Source: a bacterium
GTDB lineage: Bacteria; UBP14; UBA6098; 4484-93
DNA length: 39,131 nt
Assembly (NCBI GenBank): GCA_021158465.1
Contig: JAGGUN010000011.1
Span: forward strand, 1 to 39,131
Direction: 5' to 3'
The notes beneath the pieces are model-generated. The model was not told the DNA's origin. It saw only the letters and a list, made by a program, of their open reading frames with translations, and did not search any database. Positions within the stretch are counted from its first letter, which is position 1; the number at the start of each line of letters is the position of its first letter. A program made the translations under genes and the position numbers. Shown here piece by piece: positions 1 to 9,121 of the stretch.

Positions 1-2
1 CA

Positions 3-95
3 CGCCCGCTCACCTGCCGCAGCGGGTTAAATTTCGAGTGTGTGAGAAGCATCACTGTCGATGAGGTCGAGCAAGCAGTGGCAAAGCTACTGTAA
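3..95 (+). CDS. C-terminal tail of an unidentified protein (partial, 5' end outside window)
   Basis: One frame is open from the left edge to a TAA at 93-95 and reads about 30 residues ending SITVDEVEQAVAKLL. That end looks like an amphipathic C-terminal helix; the other two plus frames hit stops within the first 65 bases. I do not recognise the family, and a stretch this short could be open by chance. Its stop coincides with the end of the degraded toxin-antitoxin remnant on the other strand, which fits a remnant squeezed between two intact genes. Confidence 0.35.
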   Translation, partial: RPLTCRSGLNFECVRSITVDEVEQAVAKLL

Positions 96-354
96 TCCGC
101 GAGGTCGTGCGAGTCCCAGAACTCAGCCAAGAGCTTTTTATCTCTCTTATACACGAAGAAAACAATGAGGAACAGCTTGCATCATACTGCCCCATTGTCG
201 CATAAACATTCTCCTCAGCGCGATACCCATTTTCTACAAAACGGAAAAGAGGATGATTAACGAAGACCTCTTCAACCTCATACTGTTGGACATTATGCTT
301 TCACTCAAGTTCTTCAACAACCTCGCCAAACCAGACAAGAGCTTCTATTCTCAA
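92..354 (-). pseudogene. Decayed BrnT-like toxin fused to a CopG-type antitoxin fragment
   Basis: A Shine-Dalgarno GGAGGAG lies about 7 nt before a TTG at 354-352. Translation runs RIEALVWFGEVVEELE, meets an in-frame TGA at 303-301, and continues KHNVQQYEVEEVFVNHPLFR and then ENGYRAEENVYATMGQYDA. This resembles BrnT-family toxins (KHGV.. EVEEVF ..N.P ... E..YA.LG..D). Near 178 the frame must shift to continue KLFLIVFFVYKRDKK, a typical toxin core strand. The usual SAR-D C-terminus is missing. The same frame runs straight into EFWDSHDLADY (124-92), the hallmark N-terminal motif of the CopG-like antitoxins usually encoded just downstream. So there is a nonsense codon, a frameshift and a fusing deletion. 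What is seen is the reading frames; the family match is from memory of motifs. It is almost certainly non-functional. Confidence 0.68.
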
Positions 355-381
355 CAGATATTCTCCTCCAATTGCCGCAAG

Positions 382-1872
382 CTACTCTGCGTTGTCTATC
401 TGTGCTCGCTGGAGCTTGCCGGAGTAATCAACATAGACAACCTTCCATTCGGTGAAGATATCGTATGCTGTCCAGCCGCCTTCTCTATGCCCGTTGCCGG
501 TATTCTTGACACCACCGAACGGGAAATGAGCCTCTGCACCGATTGTCGGACCATTGACATAGGTGATTCCTGCCTCGATGTCCCTCATAGCACGGAACGC
601 AGCGTTGACATCTTGAGTATAGATGGACGAGGATAAGCCATACTCTGTGTCGTTCAAAACTGCTATCGCCTCATCTAAGTCCTTCACCTTGATCACGGAG
701 AGAACAGGTCCAAATATCTCCTCCTGCTCGATTCTCATTCCCGGCTTGACATCGACGAATATTGTCGGTTTGTAGAACCATCCGCGCGAGAGTTCTCCAT
801 CGGTCGCAAACTCACCACCAGTGATAAGGCGTGCCCCCTCGTCCTTCCCTATCTGAACATACCGATGCACCTTTTCCCTCGCTTTCTCGTTGATAAGCGG
901 ACCGACATCGGTTGAAGGAAGGAGTCCATCACCGAGCTTGAGTTTCTTTGTCGCCTCGACGAGCATATCGACGAACCTATCGTGGATTCCCTCCTGAAGT
1001 ATCAGCCTGCTCGTTGCGGTGCATCTCTGCCCGGTGGTACCGAACGCACCCCACAGGACACCTTCAAGAGCGAGGTCGAGGTTGGCATCGTTCAAAACAA
1101 TCTGCGCGTTCTTGCCGCCGAGCTCGAGCGATACCCGCTTGAGCGTTCTTCCGCAGGCTTCCGCAATGCTCCTGCCCACCGGTACCGAGCCGGTGAAAGT
1201 GATGACATCGATGCCTGGGTGTTCAACCATAGGTACCCCGACCGTGGAACCTGTTCCATGAACAAGATTGATAGCCTTTGGTGGGACACCTGCCTCGAGC
1301 AGTATCTCGACGAGTTTCGTTGCTGTTGCAGGTGTATCGCTTGCCGGCTTGAATACGACTGTGTTCCCAGAGACTAACGCAGGGAATATCTTCCATGTCG
1401 GTATAGCCATCGGAAAATTCCAAGGTGTGATGACACCGACCACACCTATCGGAACCCTCGTAACGATCCCCATCTTGTCTGGCAACTCTGATGGAGGGTT
1501 TTCGGCAAAGAGCATTCTCGAGTATCCGGTAGCATAGACAGCGGTATCGATCCCCTCCTGGAAATCTCCGCGGGTCTCAAGCAGCACCTTTCCCATCTCG
1601 CGTGTCATAAGGCGCGCTATTTCTTCCTTTCGTTCAATCATAATGTCGGCGACCTTCCTCATAATCCTTCCGCGCTGAGGAGCAGGAACAAGTCGCCATT
1701 CACGGAACGCCTCTCGGGCGGATTTCACCGCCCGGTCTACATCCTCCCTCCCAGACAGCGGAAATACACCGATGACCTCATCCCAGTTCGCAGGATTGCG
1801 ATTCTCAAATGTCTTTCCGCTTGCCGCCTCACACCATTCACCATCGATAAAGTTGAGATACCTATCTGCCAT
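382..1872 (-). CDS. NAD(P)-dependent aldehyde dehydrogenase
   Basis: This 496-residue protein has full ALDH-superfamily length. Visible catalytic features are the oxyanion Asn152 in PWNFP, Lys175 in FKPAS, the general base Glu250 in LELGGKN and the nucleophile Cys284 in GQRCTATSR. The C-terminal FPFGGVKNTGNGHREGG resembles 2,5-dioxovalerate and alpha-aminoadipate-semialdehyde dehydrogenase-like members, but substrate cannot be fixed from sequence. It would oxidise an aldehyde to the acid in the cytoplasm. It is the last gene of the ten-gene operon, 15 nt after korC, with a strong AAGGAGG Shine-Dalgarno before the ATG at 1872. Position after Kor and SucCD suggests a role with semialdehydes or aldehydes from 2-oxoacid metabolism; this is inference. 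Confidence 0.93.
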   Translation of the reverse strand: MADRYLNFIDGEWCEAASGKTFENRNPANWDEVIGVFPLSGREDVDRAVKSAREAFREWRLVPAPQRGRIMRKVADIMIERKEEIARLMTREMGKVLLETRGDFQEGIDTAVYATGYSRMLFAENPPSELPDKMGIVTRVPIGVVGVITPWNFPMAIPTWKIFPALVSGNTVVFKPASDTPATATKLVEILLEAGVPPKAINLVHGTGSTVGVPMVEHPGIDVITFTGSVPVGRSIAEACGRTLKRVSLELGGKNAQIVLNDANLDLALEGVLWGAFGTTGQRCTATSRLILQEGIHDRFVDMLVEATKKLKLGDGLLPSTDVGPLINEKAREKVHRYVQIGKDEGARLITGGEFATDGELSRGWFYKPTIFVDVKPGMRIEQEEIFGPVLSVIKVKDLDEAIAVLNDTEYGLSSSIYTQDVNAAFRAMRDIEAGITYVNGPTIGAEAHFPFGGVKNTGNGHREGGWTAYDIFTEWKVVYVDYSGKLQRAQIDNAE

Positions 1873-1887
1873 CTTCCCAAACCTCCT

Positions 1888-2493
1888 TCATACCAATCTC
1901 ATTCTATCACTCTGCTTACTACCGACACGATAACCTATCTCGAGAGCCTTCAGATTCTTTTCCCTGAAAGCCTCGTTAAAGCTGGAAGCAACTGCCTCCT
2001 TCAGAGCCTTCTCTCCTACTACTTTTATCAACCCACCGATAAAACCGACAGCGATGATATTAGCAGCGATCGGGGTTCCGATCTCGGTTTTGGCAGTCCT
2101 TATAAACGGGAACCTCACCGCATTCTTCTCCCTCACCTCCGGGACATAATCCTCATCAACAATGAGAACCCCTTCCTCTTTGAGTAGCGGTATATACTTA
2201 TAGTATGATTCCTCGTTAAATGCGAGCAGAAGATCGAGCTTTCTTGCCTTGGGATAGTAAATCTCCTCGTAGCTACTTATGATAACATCCGAGCGGCTGG
2301 CACCTCCTCTTGCCTCGGGTCCATAGCTCTGGGTCTGCACAGAGTTGAGCCTCCCGGTGAGAACAGCCGCCTTTGCGAGTATCATACCAGCAGTTATAAG
2401 TCCCTGCCCCCCTGAACCAGCAAGGCGAATCTCCAGTTTGAACCCTTCCTTATTATGATTATGAGCACGATGATTATGCTTAGCTCTGCTCAT
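1888..2493 (-). CDS. korC: 2-oxoacid:ferredoxin oxidoreductase, gamma subunit
   Basis: The 201-residue gamma subunit matches the POR/KOR gamma domain. Seen are IRLAGSGGQGLITAG (GSGGQG at 26-31), SYGPEARGGASRSDVIIS and the late TPIAANIIAVGFIGGL. In the family this subunit completes the CoA- and cofactor-binding core of the alpha/beta/gamma/delta enzyme, which converts a 2-oxoacid plus CoA to acyl-CoA, CO2 and reduced ferredoxin. The ATG overlaps the korB stop by 4 nt (ATGA). The first 17 residues are an unusual His/Asn-rich extension (KHNHRAHNHNKEG) before the conserved domain. I see no better in-frame start after it, so the extension is probably translated. Confidence 0.92.
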   Translation of the reverse strand: MSRAKHNHRAHNHNKEGFKLEIRLAGSGGQGLITAGMILAKAAVLTGRLNSVQTQSYGPEARGGASRSDVIISSYEEIYYPKARKLDLLLAFNEESYYKYIPLLKEEGVLIVDEDYVPEVREKNAVRFPFIRTAKTEIGTPIAANIIAVGFIGGLIKVVGEKALKEAVASSFNEAFREKNLKALEIGYRVGSKQSDRMRLV

Positions 2494-3332
2494 CTTTTCG
2501 TCGCACCCTCCTTCAGAGAATCTATGAGCTTCTGATATTCGGTGACATACTCCGGCATATCAGGCTCATCCTTAAAGATACCCACGATATATTTGCCCTT
2601 AAGCTCTTCCGGAGACCTCTTGGCAGTTACCCTCACATCCACCGTGTGTTCCTTCTGCCACCGAAGCATCTCGACCGGGCTTTTCATCTTATTCAGCCTA
2701 CCGTAGAGGACAGGACACTGTGAGATAACATCAACGAGGGAATATCCTTTGTGTTTGAGAGCCTTCTCGATGATCTTTCCCATCTGTACGACATGGTAAA
2801 CAGTAGTTCTTGCGACAAACGACGCCCCTGCTGCGATACCCAACTTGACGACATCGAAATCTGGTTCGATATTTCCATACGGTGCGGTATATGCAAAAGC
2901 CCCTACCGGTGTTGTCGGTGAATACTGACCTCCCGTCATACCGTAGATGGAATTGTTGATAAGTATATGGGTCAAGTCGATGTTTCTTCGGGCAGCATGG
3001 ATAAAGTGGTTTCCACCGATGGCGAGCCCATCGCCGTCACCTGTAACAACGATAACCTTCAGATGCGGCTTAACCAGTTTTATCCCTGTGGCAAAGGCGA
3101 TCGCCCGCCCGTGCGTTGTATGCAGGGTATTAAAATCTACATAGACAGGCATACGGCTCGAGCAACCGATTCCAGAGACCATAACGACATCGTTTTTCTC
3201 ATATCCGAGCGACATAACAGCCCGTATAATTGCACCCATAACCGTTCCGATACCGCAGCCAGGGCACCAAACAGTTGGAAATTTCTTCTTGTAGCGAAGA
3301 TACTCGTAAACTGGGCTTTTTGGTCCCATCAT
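2490..3332 (-). CDS. korB: 2-oxoacid:ferredoxin oxidoreductase, beta subunit (thiamine diphosphate binding)
   Basis: This 280-residue protein carries the thiamine-diphosphate signature GDGDGLAIGGNHF starting at 98, followed by NNSIYGMTGGQ at 126-136. CPGCG at 23-27 and Cys57 are likely cluster ligands of the beta subunit. The motif set matches 2-oxoglutarate (Kor) or 2-oxoisovalerate (Vor) enzymes better than pyruvate enzymes, which are usually larger or fused. It shares 4-nt overlaps with korA upstream and korC downstream, so translation is probably coupled. It catalyses decarboxylation of the 2-oxoacid and passes electrons to the cluster and then ferredoxin. The exact substrate (2-oxoglutarate or a branched-chain 2-oxoacid) is uncertain. 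Confidence 0.94.
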   Translation of the reverse strand: MMGPKSPVYEYLRYKKKFPTVWCPGCGIGTVMGAIIRAVMSLGYEKNDVVMVSGIGCSSRMPVYVDFNTLHTTHGRAIAFATGIKLVKPHLKVIVVTGDGDGLAIGGNHFIHAARRNIDLTHILINNSIYGMTGGQYSPTTPVGAFAYTAPYGNIEPDFDVVKLGIAAGASFVARTTVYHVVQMGKIIEKALKHKGYSLVDVISQCPVLYGRLNKMKSPVEMLRWQKEHTVDVRVTAKRSPEELKGKYIVGIFKDEPDMPEYVTEYQKLIDSLKEGATKR

Positions 3333-4483
3333 CTCTCCTTGTTTCCGTGAACTACTTTCAAGGAATGGATGATCTCGTCAGGTGTAATGAGCACTCCATC
3401 GTACCGGTTAGCACCAAGGATGGGCAGTTTTCTTGGGCAAGCCCTCTTCACCTCGCGGATAAGCTGCCCCATATTCATCTCGGCGACGACTATCCCCTCG
3501 ATATTTCTTGACAGCTCGGCAATCAGTTCATCTGGGAACGGCCATATAGTGCAAAGTTGTAGAAGTCCCACCTTCATTCTATGACGACGAGCTTCGATAA
3601 CAGCCTGCTTTGCCGATCGAGCTGCCGTTCCAAACGCAACGATAAGCCAGTTGGCATCGTCGGTCATAAACTTCTCATAGTATGTGAACCTCTCCTTGTG
3701 GTTGAGGATCTTGTCCCGGAGCTTCTCGAGCCCATCTGTTACCTCTCTGGAGACTGCTGTGGGGAAACCCATCTGGTCGTGGGTAAGTCCTGTGATGTGA
3801 TACCTGTATCCATCCCCGAACGCCGAAAAATTGGAGATGCAATCTGGGGTCATCTCGAACCGTTTGAACCATGCAAACGGCATCTCTGGTTCTTTCCTGT
3901 TGATAACTTCTATCGAATCAGCTGGCGGATGGACAAATCTCTCCCTCATATGAGCGAGTGTCTCATCCATAAGGAGTACAACAGGCGTCTGAAGGAACTC
4001 TGCTGCGTTGAAAGCCTTAACAGTGTATTCGAACACCTCTTGAACGGACGATGGGGCAAATACCACTGCACAGTAGTCTCCGTGGGGACCAAACCCTGCT
4101 TGGAGTGTATCCGATTGTGATGTCATTGTTGGTAGCCCTGTCGATGGTCCACCGCGCATCACATTCACTACAACCACGGGAGTCTCTGTCATATAAGCAA
4201 ATCCAAGGTGTTCCTGCATAAGTGAGAACCCTGGTCCAGAGGTAGCGGTCATAGCCTTTGCCCCTGCAATAGATGCCCCGATAACAGCAGCAAGCGAACC
4301 CATCTCGTCTTCCATCTGGATGAATTTGCCACCGCGTTTTGGGAGTTCTCTCGCCATAAACTCAGCGATCTCCGTCGATGGTGTTATCGGGTATCCGGCG
4401 AAGAAGGAGCATCCTGCGGCAAGAGCGCCATATCCACAGGCGATATTACCTTGGATGAGCGTCGGTTTTCCCTTGTCCTGCAT
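3329..4483 (-). CDS. korA: 2-oxoacid:ferredoxin oxidoreductase, alpha subunit
   Basis: The 384-residue alpha subunit shows the family's GYPITPSTEIAEFMA motif near residues 30-43, QMEDEMGSLAAVIGAS and TATSGPGFSLM, followed by a C-terminal transketolase-like domain. I place the start at the ATG at 4483-4481, preceded by GGAAGAAGAG inside the end of korD and 2 nt after the korD stop. A longer reading frame to 4573 would add 30 arginine-rich residues lying entirely in korD and is unlikely. With sucCD just upstream, 2-oxoglutarate is a natural substrate, placing the complex in a reductive or oxidative partial TCA cycle. Branched-chain 2-oxoacids are the alternative, given the acyl-phosphate kinases elsewhere in the window. 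Confidence 0.94.
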   Translation of the reverse strand: MQDKGKPTLIQGNIACGYGALAAGCSFFAGYPITPSTEIAEFMARELPKRGGKFIQMEDEMGSLAAVIGASIAGAKAMTATSGPGFSLMQEHLGFAYMTETPVVVVNVMRGGPSTGLPTMTSQSDTLQAGFGPHGDYCAVVFAPSSVQEVFEYTVKAFNAAEFLQTPVVLLMDETLAHMRERFVHPPADSIEVINRKEPEMPFAWFKRFEMTPDCISNFSAFGDGYRYHITGLTHDQMGFPTAVSREVTDGLEKLRDKILNHKERFTYYEKFMTDDANWLIVAFGTAARSAKQAVIEARRHRMKVGLLQLCTIWPFPDELIAELSRNIEGIVVAEMNMGQLIREVKRACPRKLPILGANRYDGVLITPDEIIHSLKVVHGNKER

Positions 4484-4485
4484 AT

Positions 4486-4743
4486 TTACTCTTCTTCCTT
4501 TATCTCTACCTTGGGTCCCTCTATTATGGCGAGATCTGGGCAGCGGAGCCAGCATTGTCCACATAGGACACACTTCTCCGGTGCAGCCAGATACGGGACT
4601 CCTCTTTCATCGTTGGCAAGTGCACCTGTCGGGCAGAAAGCAACGCATATCCCGCAGCGCTTGCACCATTTCTCAAAAACGATTATCTTGCCCTCGGGAT
4701 GGCGAATTTTCGGCTTTTTTTCCGCCGTCTTATTCATTTTCAC
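4486..4743 (-). CDS. korD: 2-oxoacid:ferredoxin oxidoreductase, delta (2x[4Fe-4S] ferredoxin) subunit
   Basis: The 85-residue ferredoxin-type subunit has two complete CxxCxxCxxxCP motifs, at Cys27/30/33/37 and Cys58/61/64/68, enough for two [4Fe-4S] clusters. It carries electrons between the beta-subunit cluster and external ferredoxin. It opens the kor block (korD-A-B-C). GGGG lies just before ATG-AAA-ATG, so the start could be 4743 or the third codon at 4737. The 52-nt gap to sucD is the widest in the operon, but I could not see a convincing promoter in it. Confidence 0.92.
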   Translation of the reverse strand: MKMNKTAEKKPKIRHPEGKIIVFEKWCKRCGICVAFCPTGALANDERGVPYLAAPEKCVLCGQCWLRCPDLAIIEGPKVEIKEEE

Positions 4744-4795
4744 CCCTTCATTTTTTGGTTAATCTTCCGACAAAATAACACAAAAATTTCCTCGG

Positions 4796-5671
4796 TCAAT
4801 GATTTTCAACCGTTTCTTTCAAGAGTTCTGGTATCCGTGACGGAATAGGTGCAACAGGCACTCCTGCGGATTTGAGGACCTCTATCTTCTCTCTTGCCGT
4901 CCCTTCGCTACCTGAAATTATCGCTCCAGCATGTCCCATCCTCCTTCCGGGTGGAGCGGTTTGACCGGCAATGAAAGCAACCACAGGTTTCTTGAACTCA
5001 CGCTTTATATACTCTGCCGCATCCTGCTCATCGGTGCCGCCGATCTCACCTATCAAGACAACCGCTTCTGTTCCGTCATCCCTTGCGAACATTTCGAGTA
5101 CATCGACGAAACTCGTGCCGATTATCTGGTCGCCGCCTATTCCGATGCAGGTCGACTGTCCGAAGCCCGCCAGCGTTAGATTATAAACTATCTCGTATGT
5201 CAGCGTTCCAGAGCGTGAAACGACACCGACCGTTCCCTTCTTGAATATACTGGACGGCAATATCCCCACCTTCGACTTCCCTGGTGAGATAACCCCTGGG
5301 CTGTTCGGACCGATAAGGGTAACAGAGTCGAACCGAAGCCACCAATAAAGCTTTGACATATCGAGTGTAGGGATTCCTTCGGTTATGCAGACAATAGTTT
5401 TTATCCCTGCTTCCTTCGCCTCGAATATTGCATCCGGCGCAAAGGGAGCGGGGACAAACAGCACGGATGTATTCGCTCCGGTGGATTCGACAGCCTCACG
5501 GCAGTTGTCAAAGACTGGGACTCCCTCGACTGTTTCCCCGCCTTTCCCTGGGGTGACACCGGCAACGACATTTGTTCCGTAGGCGAGCATCTGCTTCGTG
5601 TGGAATGAACCATCGCGACCCGTTATACCCTGAACGAGAAGCTTGGTCCCCTCATCAACTATTATACTCAT
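4796..5671 (-). CDS. sucD: Succinyl-CoA synthetase, alpha subunit
   Basis: The 291-residue alpha subunit has an N-terminal CoA-binding Rossmann domain ([17 protein letters not shown]) and the phosphohistidine motif GHAGAIISG. The active His is residue 247, almost the same position as in E. coli (246). I use the ATG at 5671-5669 because it overlaps the sucC stop as ATGA; an 11-residue longer frame lies inside sucC and is rejected. With SucC it interconverts succinyl-CoA, ADP/GDP and phosphate with succinate, CoA and ATP/GTP. Next to Kor it would harvest ATP from the succinyl-CoA made by 2-oxoglutarate oxidation, or run in reverse in a reductive pathway. Confidence 0.96.
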   Translation of the reverse strand: MSIIVDEGTKLLVQGITGRDGSFHTKQMLAYGTNVVAGVTPGKGGETVEGVPVFDNCREAVESTGANTSVLFVPAPFAPDAIFEAKEAGIKTIVCITEGIPTLDMSKLYWWLRFDSVTLIGPNSPGVISPGKSKVGILPSSIFKKGTVGVVSRSGTLTYEIVYNLTLAGFGQSTCIGIGGDQIIGTSFVDVLEMFARDDGTEAVVLIGEIGGTDEQDAAEYIKREFKKPVVAFIAGQTAPPGRRMGHAGAIISGSEGTAREKIEVLKSAGVPVAPIPSRIPELLKETVENH

Positions 5672-6810
5672 CTCTTCTCCTTTCCAACGAGAGCAACTGC
5701 ACACTTGACAGCTTCGTCCATCGAGGTATAAACCCTTATCCCTATGGTGGAAAGTATCTTCCGAGCCTCTTCCTCGTTTGTTCCTGTCAGGCGAACGACC
5801 ACGGGACTGCTGATATTTAGCTCCAGAACCGCCTTTTTCAACCCCTCTGCGACATCATCACAACGGGTTATTCCACCAAATATATTGAAAAGTATCACCT
5901 CAACATTTGGGTCAGTTTTTATTATCTTGAGTGCGTTCACCACCTTTTCTGGGTTAGAGGAGCCACCGATATCAAGGAAGTTAGCTGGCTTCCCGCCATA
6001 GTATTTTATAACATCCATCGTTGTCATAGCGAGTCCTGCACCGTTAACACAGCAAGCGATATTACCATCGAGCTTCACATAGGATAGGTTCGCTTCTCTT
6101 GCAGCCCTTTCTTGAGGGGCTTCAACCTCTGTGTCCCGCAACTGTTCAAATTCTGGATGGCGAGAAAGCCCGTTGTCGTCGAGGTTTATCTTGGCGTCCA
6201 CTGCCCAGAAGACACCTTCCTTATCTACAACGAGCGGATTTATCTCCGCCAACGAGCAATCGTTCTCGATAAACATCCGGTACAACTTTGAGAGGATCGG
6301 TATTGCCTGTTTCACCTGCTCTCTGTCAGAGTATAGAAACGATGCAAGCTCCCTCGCCTTCGACGGCATAAGTCCAAAGAACGGGTCGACAGGATACCTG
6401 AGAATCTTCTCCGGGGTCTCTTTTGCAACCTGCTCGATATCTATCCCTCCAGCAGGAGAAACCATAAACACTGGCTTTTTTGTCCTCCTGTCCATTACCA
6501 ACCCAGCATAGGATTCGCTCTCGATATCGACAGCAGAGAGGACCAGCACCTTACTAACTGTGATACCCTTTATCTTCATTCCGAGTATTGCCTCTGCCTT
6601 CTCTCTTGCCTCCTCTGGTGTTCTGGCAAGTTTAATTCCTCCAGCCTTCCCTCTGCCACCCACATGGACCTGGGCTTTTATAACCACATCAGTCCCGAGC
6701 TGTTCTGCTATTCGGTAAACCTCATCCGGTGTCTCCGCTACATCACCCGGTTGAACCCTTATGCCATACCGTGCAAGAAACCGCTTCGCTTGATACTCGT
6801 AAATCTTCAT
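5668..6810 (-). CDS. sucC: Succinyl-CoA synthetase, beta subunit (ADP-grasp)
   Basis: The 380-residue beta subunit has normal length. The ATP-grasp N-terminus [17 protein letters not shown] and [14 protein letters not shown] are typical, as are AEINPLVV and the C-terminal [16 protein letters not shown] that contacts the phosphohistidine of SucD. It supplies the nucleotide-binding and succinate-activating half of the enzyme. Its ATG overlaps the stop of the CCA-adding gene by 4 nt, with AAGGAGAGG upstream, so a tRNA-maturation gene and a central-carbon gene are translationally coupled here. Confidence 0.96.
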   Translation of the reverse strand: MKIYEYQAKRFLARYGIRVQPGDVAETPDEVYRIAEQLGTDVVIKAQVHVGGRGKAGGIKLARTPEEAREKAEAILGMKIKGITVSKVLVLSAVDIESESYAGLVMDRRTKKPVFMVSPAGGIDIEQVAKETPEKILRYPVDPFFGLMPSKARELASFLYSDREQVKQAIPILSKLYRMFIENDCSLAEINPLVVDKEGVFWAVDAKINLDDNGLSRHPEFEQLRDTEVEAPQERAAREANLSYVKLDGNIACCVNGAGLAMTTMDVIKYYGGKPANFLDIGGSSNPEKVVNALKIIKTDPNVEVILFNIFGGITRCDDVAEGLKKAVLELNISSPVVVRLTGTNEEEARKILSTIGIRVYTSMDEAVKCAVALVGKEKR

Positions 6811-8189
6811 ACCCTCTCCTTCTTCATTTTTCTTACGAACCGCTCTGCTTCGGACAAGAGAACATCCCTTTCATTTGGCATCTTACCGTCTATTACAAGC
6901 GAAAACAGGTGACAAAGTACCTTTCCAACATCCGGACCCTCTGGGATCTGGAAGCGGTTCATAATATCGTGTCCGTTCACCGCAAGCTCCCGAACGGTGA
7001 ACTCTGGCGCCGATTCGATAATATCCTTCGCCCTCTTTTTGAAGTTTGAAAACTCAACCAGCTCCTCATCCATCTTTGGGTACGCCCGTCCTCTTGAGAG
7101 GATATCAGCCTCCCTGAGGGCAAAGAGCCAGTCAATTCTCTCGTATCCAACACGCCTCAGGAACCGTCTCAACCCTCTGTCGGAGAAGCGATAGTTGAAC
7201 ATATGGTTCCTGACAAGGACGGAGACATCATCGATGGTCCTATTGGAGAACCGTAGCCGTTTGAGGATATCTCTGCTCATTTTCTCAGACAGGAGATCAT
7301 GCCCATAAAAACAAGCCTTACCGTCTTCTCTAATCACACGTGCTTTGGGTTTGCCGACATCGTGTAGGAGTGCAGCGAGCCTGACGACAAGATCCCTTGG
7401 CGTGAAATCTACCGTCTTTATCGAGTGGTAGAAAACATCATATTCATGAAAACATCCAGGTTGGGTCACACCATAGCACCGCTCCAGCTCCGGCAGTATC
7501 TGTTCGAGAACTCCCGTCTCATGCATCCTATCAAACACCTTGGACGGTTTTTGAACCCTCATCAGAATCCTTTCCAGCTCATCCCTCACTCTCTCAGCTG
7601 ATACGAGCTTGATAAGGCTGGCTGACTTACGGATAAGCCCTTCGGTTTCCTCTTCAACAGAGAAGTCAAGCTGCGCCTCGAAGCGGAGGGCACGCATTGT
7701 CCTCACAGGGTCATCGGAGAAGCTCTCGGGTGAGGTTGCTCGGATAACTCTTCTCTCGATATCCCTAACCCCGCCTGTCGGGTCAAGAAGTGCCTTTGTC
7801 GAAAGGTTATAGGCAATTGCGTTTATTGTGATATCACGATGGAAGAGGTCTTCCTCAATCGTCTCTACGGGGATAAACTCCCCTCTTATGTTTCTCTTCG
7901 ATGGAGTGGCGAAGTCGTAGAATACATCCCGTTTCCCTTTGGGTCTGAACTTCAGAACGGGGAAGAACTGACCGACAATCTCGCCTTTTCCAAACAGGGA
8001 GAGAATAGCGCGTAACTCTTTCAGAGTCAGTCCCTCAACAACGAAGTCAAAATCGCCCTCACTCTGCCCACCAAAGATGATGGCATCCCTAACACTCCCA
8101 CCAACGAGAAACAGTCTTCCTCGCCTCGATATCGCCTCGACCGCCTCCTGCTGGAGCGGAGAAAGAGATTTTAGTGCGTCGAGCGTCAT
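6807..8189 (-). CDS. tRNA nucleotidyltransferase (CCA-adding enzyme / poly(A) polymerase family) with HD domain
   Basis: This 460-residue class II nucleotidyltransferase shows GGSVRD at 30-35, the metal-binding DFD at 46-48 (GDFDFVVEG), HRDITINAIAYN near 117-128 and DDPVRTMRALRF at 159-170, which are the standard catalytic and nucleotide-recognition motifs. An HD phosphohydrolase-like motif follows (LLHDVGK, His276-Asp277). It adds or repairs the 3' CCA of tRNA. Some bacteria split C- and A-adding between two enzymes, and sequence alone does not tell which this is. It sits between carbamate kinase and sucC with ATGA overlaps on both sides. Confidence 0.92.
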   Translation of the reverse strand: MTLDALKSLSPLQQEAVEAISRRGRLFLVGGSVRDAIIFGGQSEGDFDFVVEGLTLKELRAILSLFGKGEIVGQFFPVLKFRPKGKRDVFYDFATPSKRNIRGEFIPVETIEEDLFHRDITINAIAYNLSTKALLDPTGGVRDIERRVIRATSPESFSDDPVRTMRALRFEAQLDFSVEEETEGLIRKSASLIKLVSAERVRDELERILMRVQKPSKVFDRMHETGVLEQILPELERCYGVTQPGCFHEYDVFYHSIKTVDFTPRDLVVRLAALLHDVGKPKARVIREDGKACFYGHDLLSEKMSRDILKRLRFSNRTIDDVSVLVRNHMFNYRFSDRGLRRFLRRVGYERIDWLFALREADILSRGRAYPKMDEELVEFSNFKKRAKDIIESAPEFTVRELAVNGHDIMNRFQIPEGPDVGKVLCHLFSLVIDGKMPNERDVLLSEAERFVRKMKKERV

Positions 8190-9121
8190 ATCGTTATGTG
8201 CGTTCCCACACCCCGTTGGATAGATTCCCCCACCTTATCGATAGAGGTGATAATAACCTCCTGTCCCCCAGATTCGAGGAAACTTATCGCAGATTCTATC
8301 TTCGGTCCCATAGAACCGGCTGGAAAGTGACCTTGCTTGTAATACCGTTTTATCTCATCAAGTGAAACCCTACTGAGCCTCTTCTGTTGGGGGGTATTGA
8401 AATTGAGATAGACTGAGTCGACCGCGGTCAGAATAAGGAGAATATCAGCCTTTATTATTCGTGCGAGGAGGGACGATGCGAGGTCCTTGTCGACAACTGC
8501 ATCTATCCAGCGGAACTCTTGTCCCACACGGATGACAGGTATCCCACCTCCACCTGCGCATATAGTGATTACCCCATTGGCGACGAGGTTCTCTATCGCC
8601 TGTTTCTGCAGTATATCGATCGGCGCTGGAGATGGGACAACCCTCCGCCAGCCGCGTCCTGAGTCTTCTCGAACTACCCAGTTATACCTCTTCGCAAGGA
8701 GCTTTGCCTCGTCTTCCGCGTAAAACGAGCCGATGAATTTTGTCGGGTTACCGAAGGCAGGGTCGTTTTCGTCAACGAGAACCTCTGTCAATACGGTAGC
8801 GGAATCGCCCTTAATGGAGTATCGGGTAAACAGGTTCTTTATCGCCATCTGGATAAGGGAGCCGATTTCTCCCTGTGTGAGTGCGTTGCAGACAGCGAGT
8901 GGAAGAGGCGAGATCTCATCCGATGCGAGCTCCATTCGGCGCATCATATTCCCCACCTGTGGTCCGTTCCCGTGTGTGATTGCAATCTCGTAACCACTGC
9001 GGAAAAGTTGAACGAGCCCTTCCAATGACCGGAAGCTTCTCTCGTATTGTCGGGAGAATTCTTCCTTCGGACCACAGGAGAGAGCGTTTCCTCCAAGAGC
9101 AACAACAAGTCTCTTGCTCAT
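8186..9121 (-). CDS. arcC: Carbamate kinase
   Basis: The 311-residue amino-acid-kinase-fold enzyme shows VVALGGNAL at the N-terminus, THGNGPQVGN, GWRRVVPSP, CAGGGGIPV, DAVVDKDLASSLLA and FPAGSMGPK, all typical of carbamate kinase. It makes ATP from carbamoyl phosphate in the fermentative direction. No arginine deiminase or ornithine transcarbamylase gene is in the window, so the source of carbamoyl phosphate is not visible. It is tied by 4-nt overlaps to the COG2403-like gene upstream and the CCA gene downstream. Pairing of arcC with that P-loop family recurs in other anaerobes (from memory). Confidence 0.95.
   Translation of the reverse strand: MSKRLVVALGGNALSCGPKEEFSRQYERSFRSLEGLVQLFRSGYEIAITHGNGPQVGNMMRRMELASDEISPLPLAVCNALTQGEIGSLIQMAIKNLFTRYSIKGDSATVLTEVLVDENDPAFGNPTKFIGSFYAEDEAKLLAKRYNWVVREDSGRGWRRVVPSPAPIDILQKQAIENLVANGVITICAGGGGIPVIRVGQEFRWIDAVVDKDLASSLLARIIKADILLILTAVDSVYLNFNTPQQKRLSRVSLDEIKRYYKQGHFPAGSMGPKIESAISFLESGGQEVIITSIDKVGESIQRGVGTHITI

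Noticed and set aside
301-303. The TGA in the toxin-like frame as a recoded codon
   Set aside because: TGA ends many intact genes here (for example ftsK and lptF/G), and the same frame also needs a frameshift.
253-636. Open frame of 127 codons on the plus strand
   Set aside because: It is antisense to the end of the aldehyde dehydrogenase gene and to the toxin remnant and shows no protein-like pattern.
4484-4573. 30-codon N-terminal extension of korA
   Set aside because: It lies wholly in korD, is Arg-rich, and a good Shine-Dalgarno supports the ATG at 4483.
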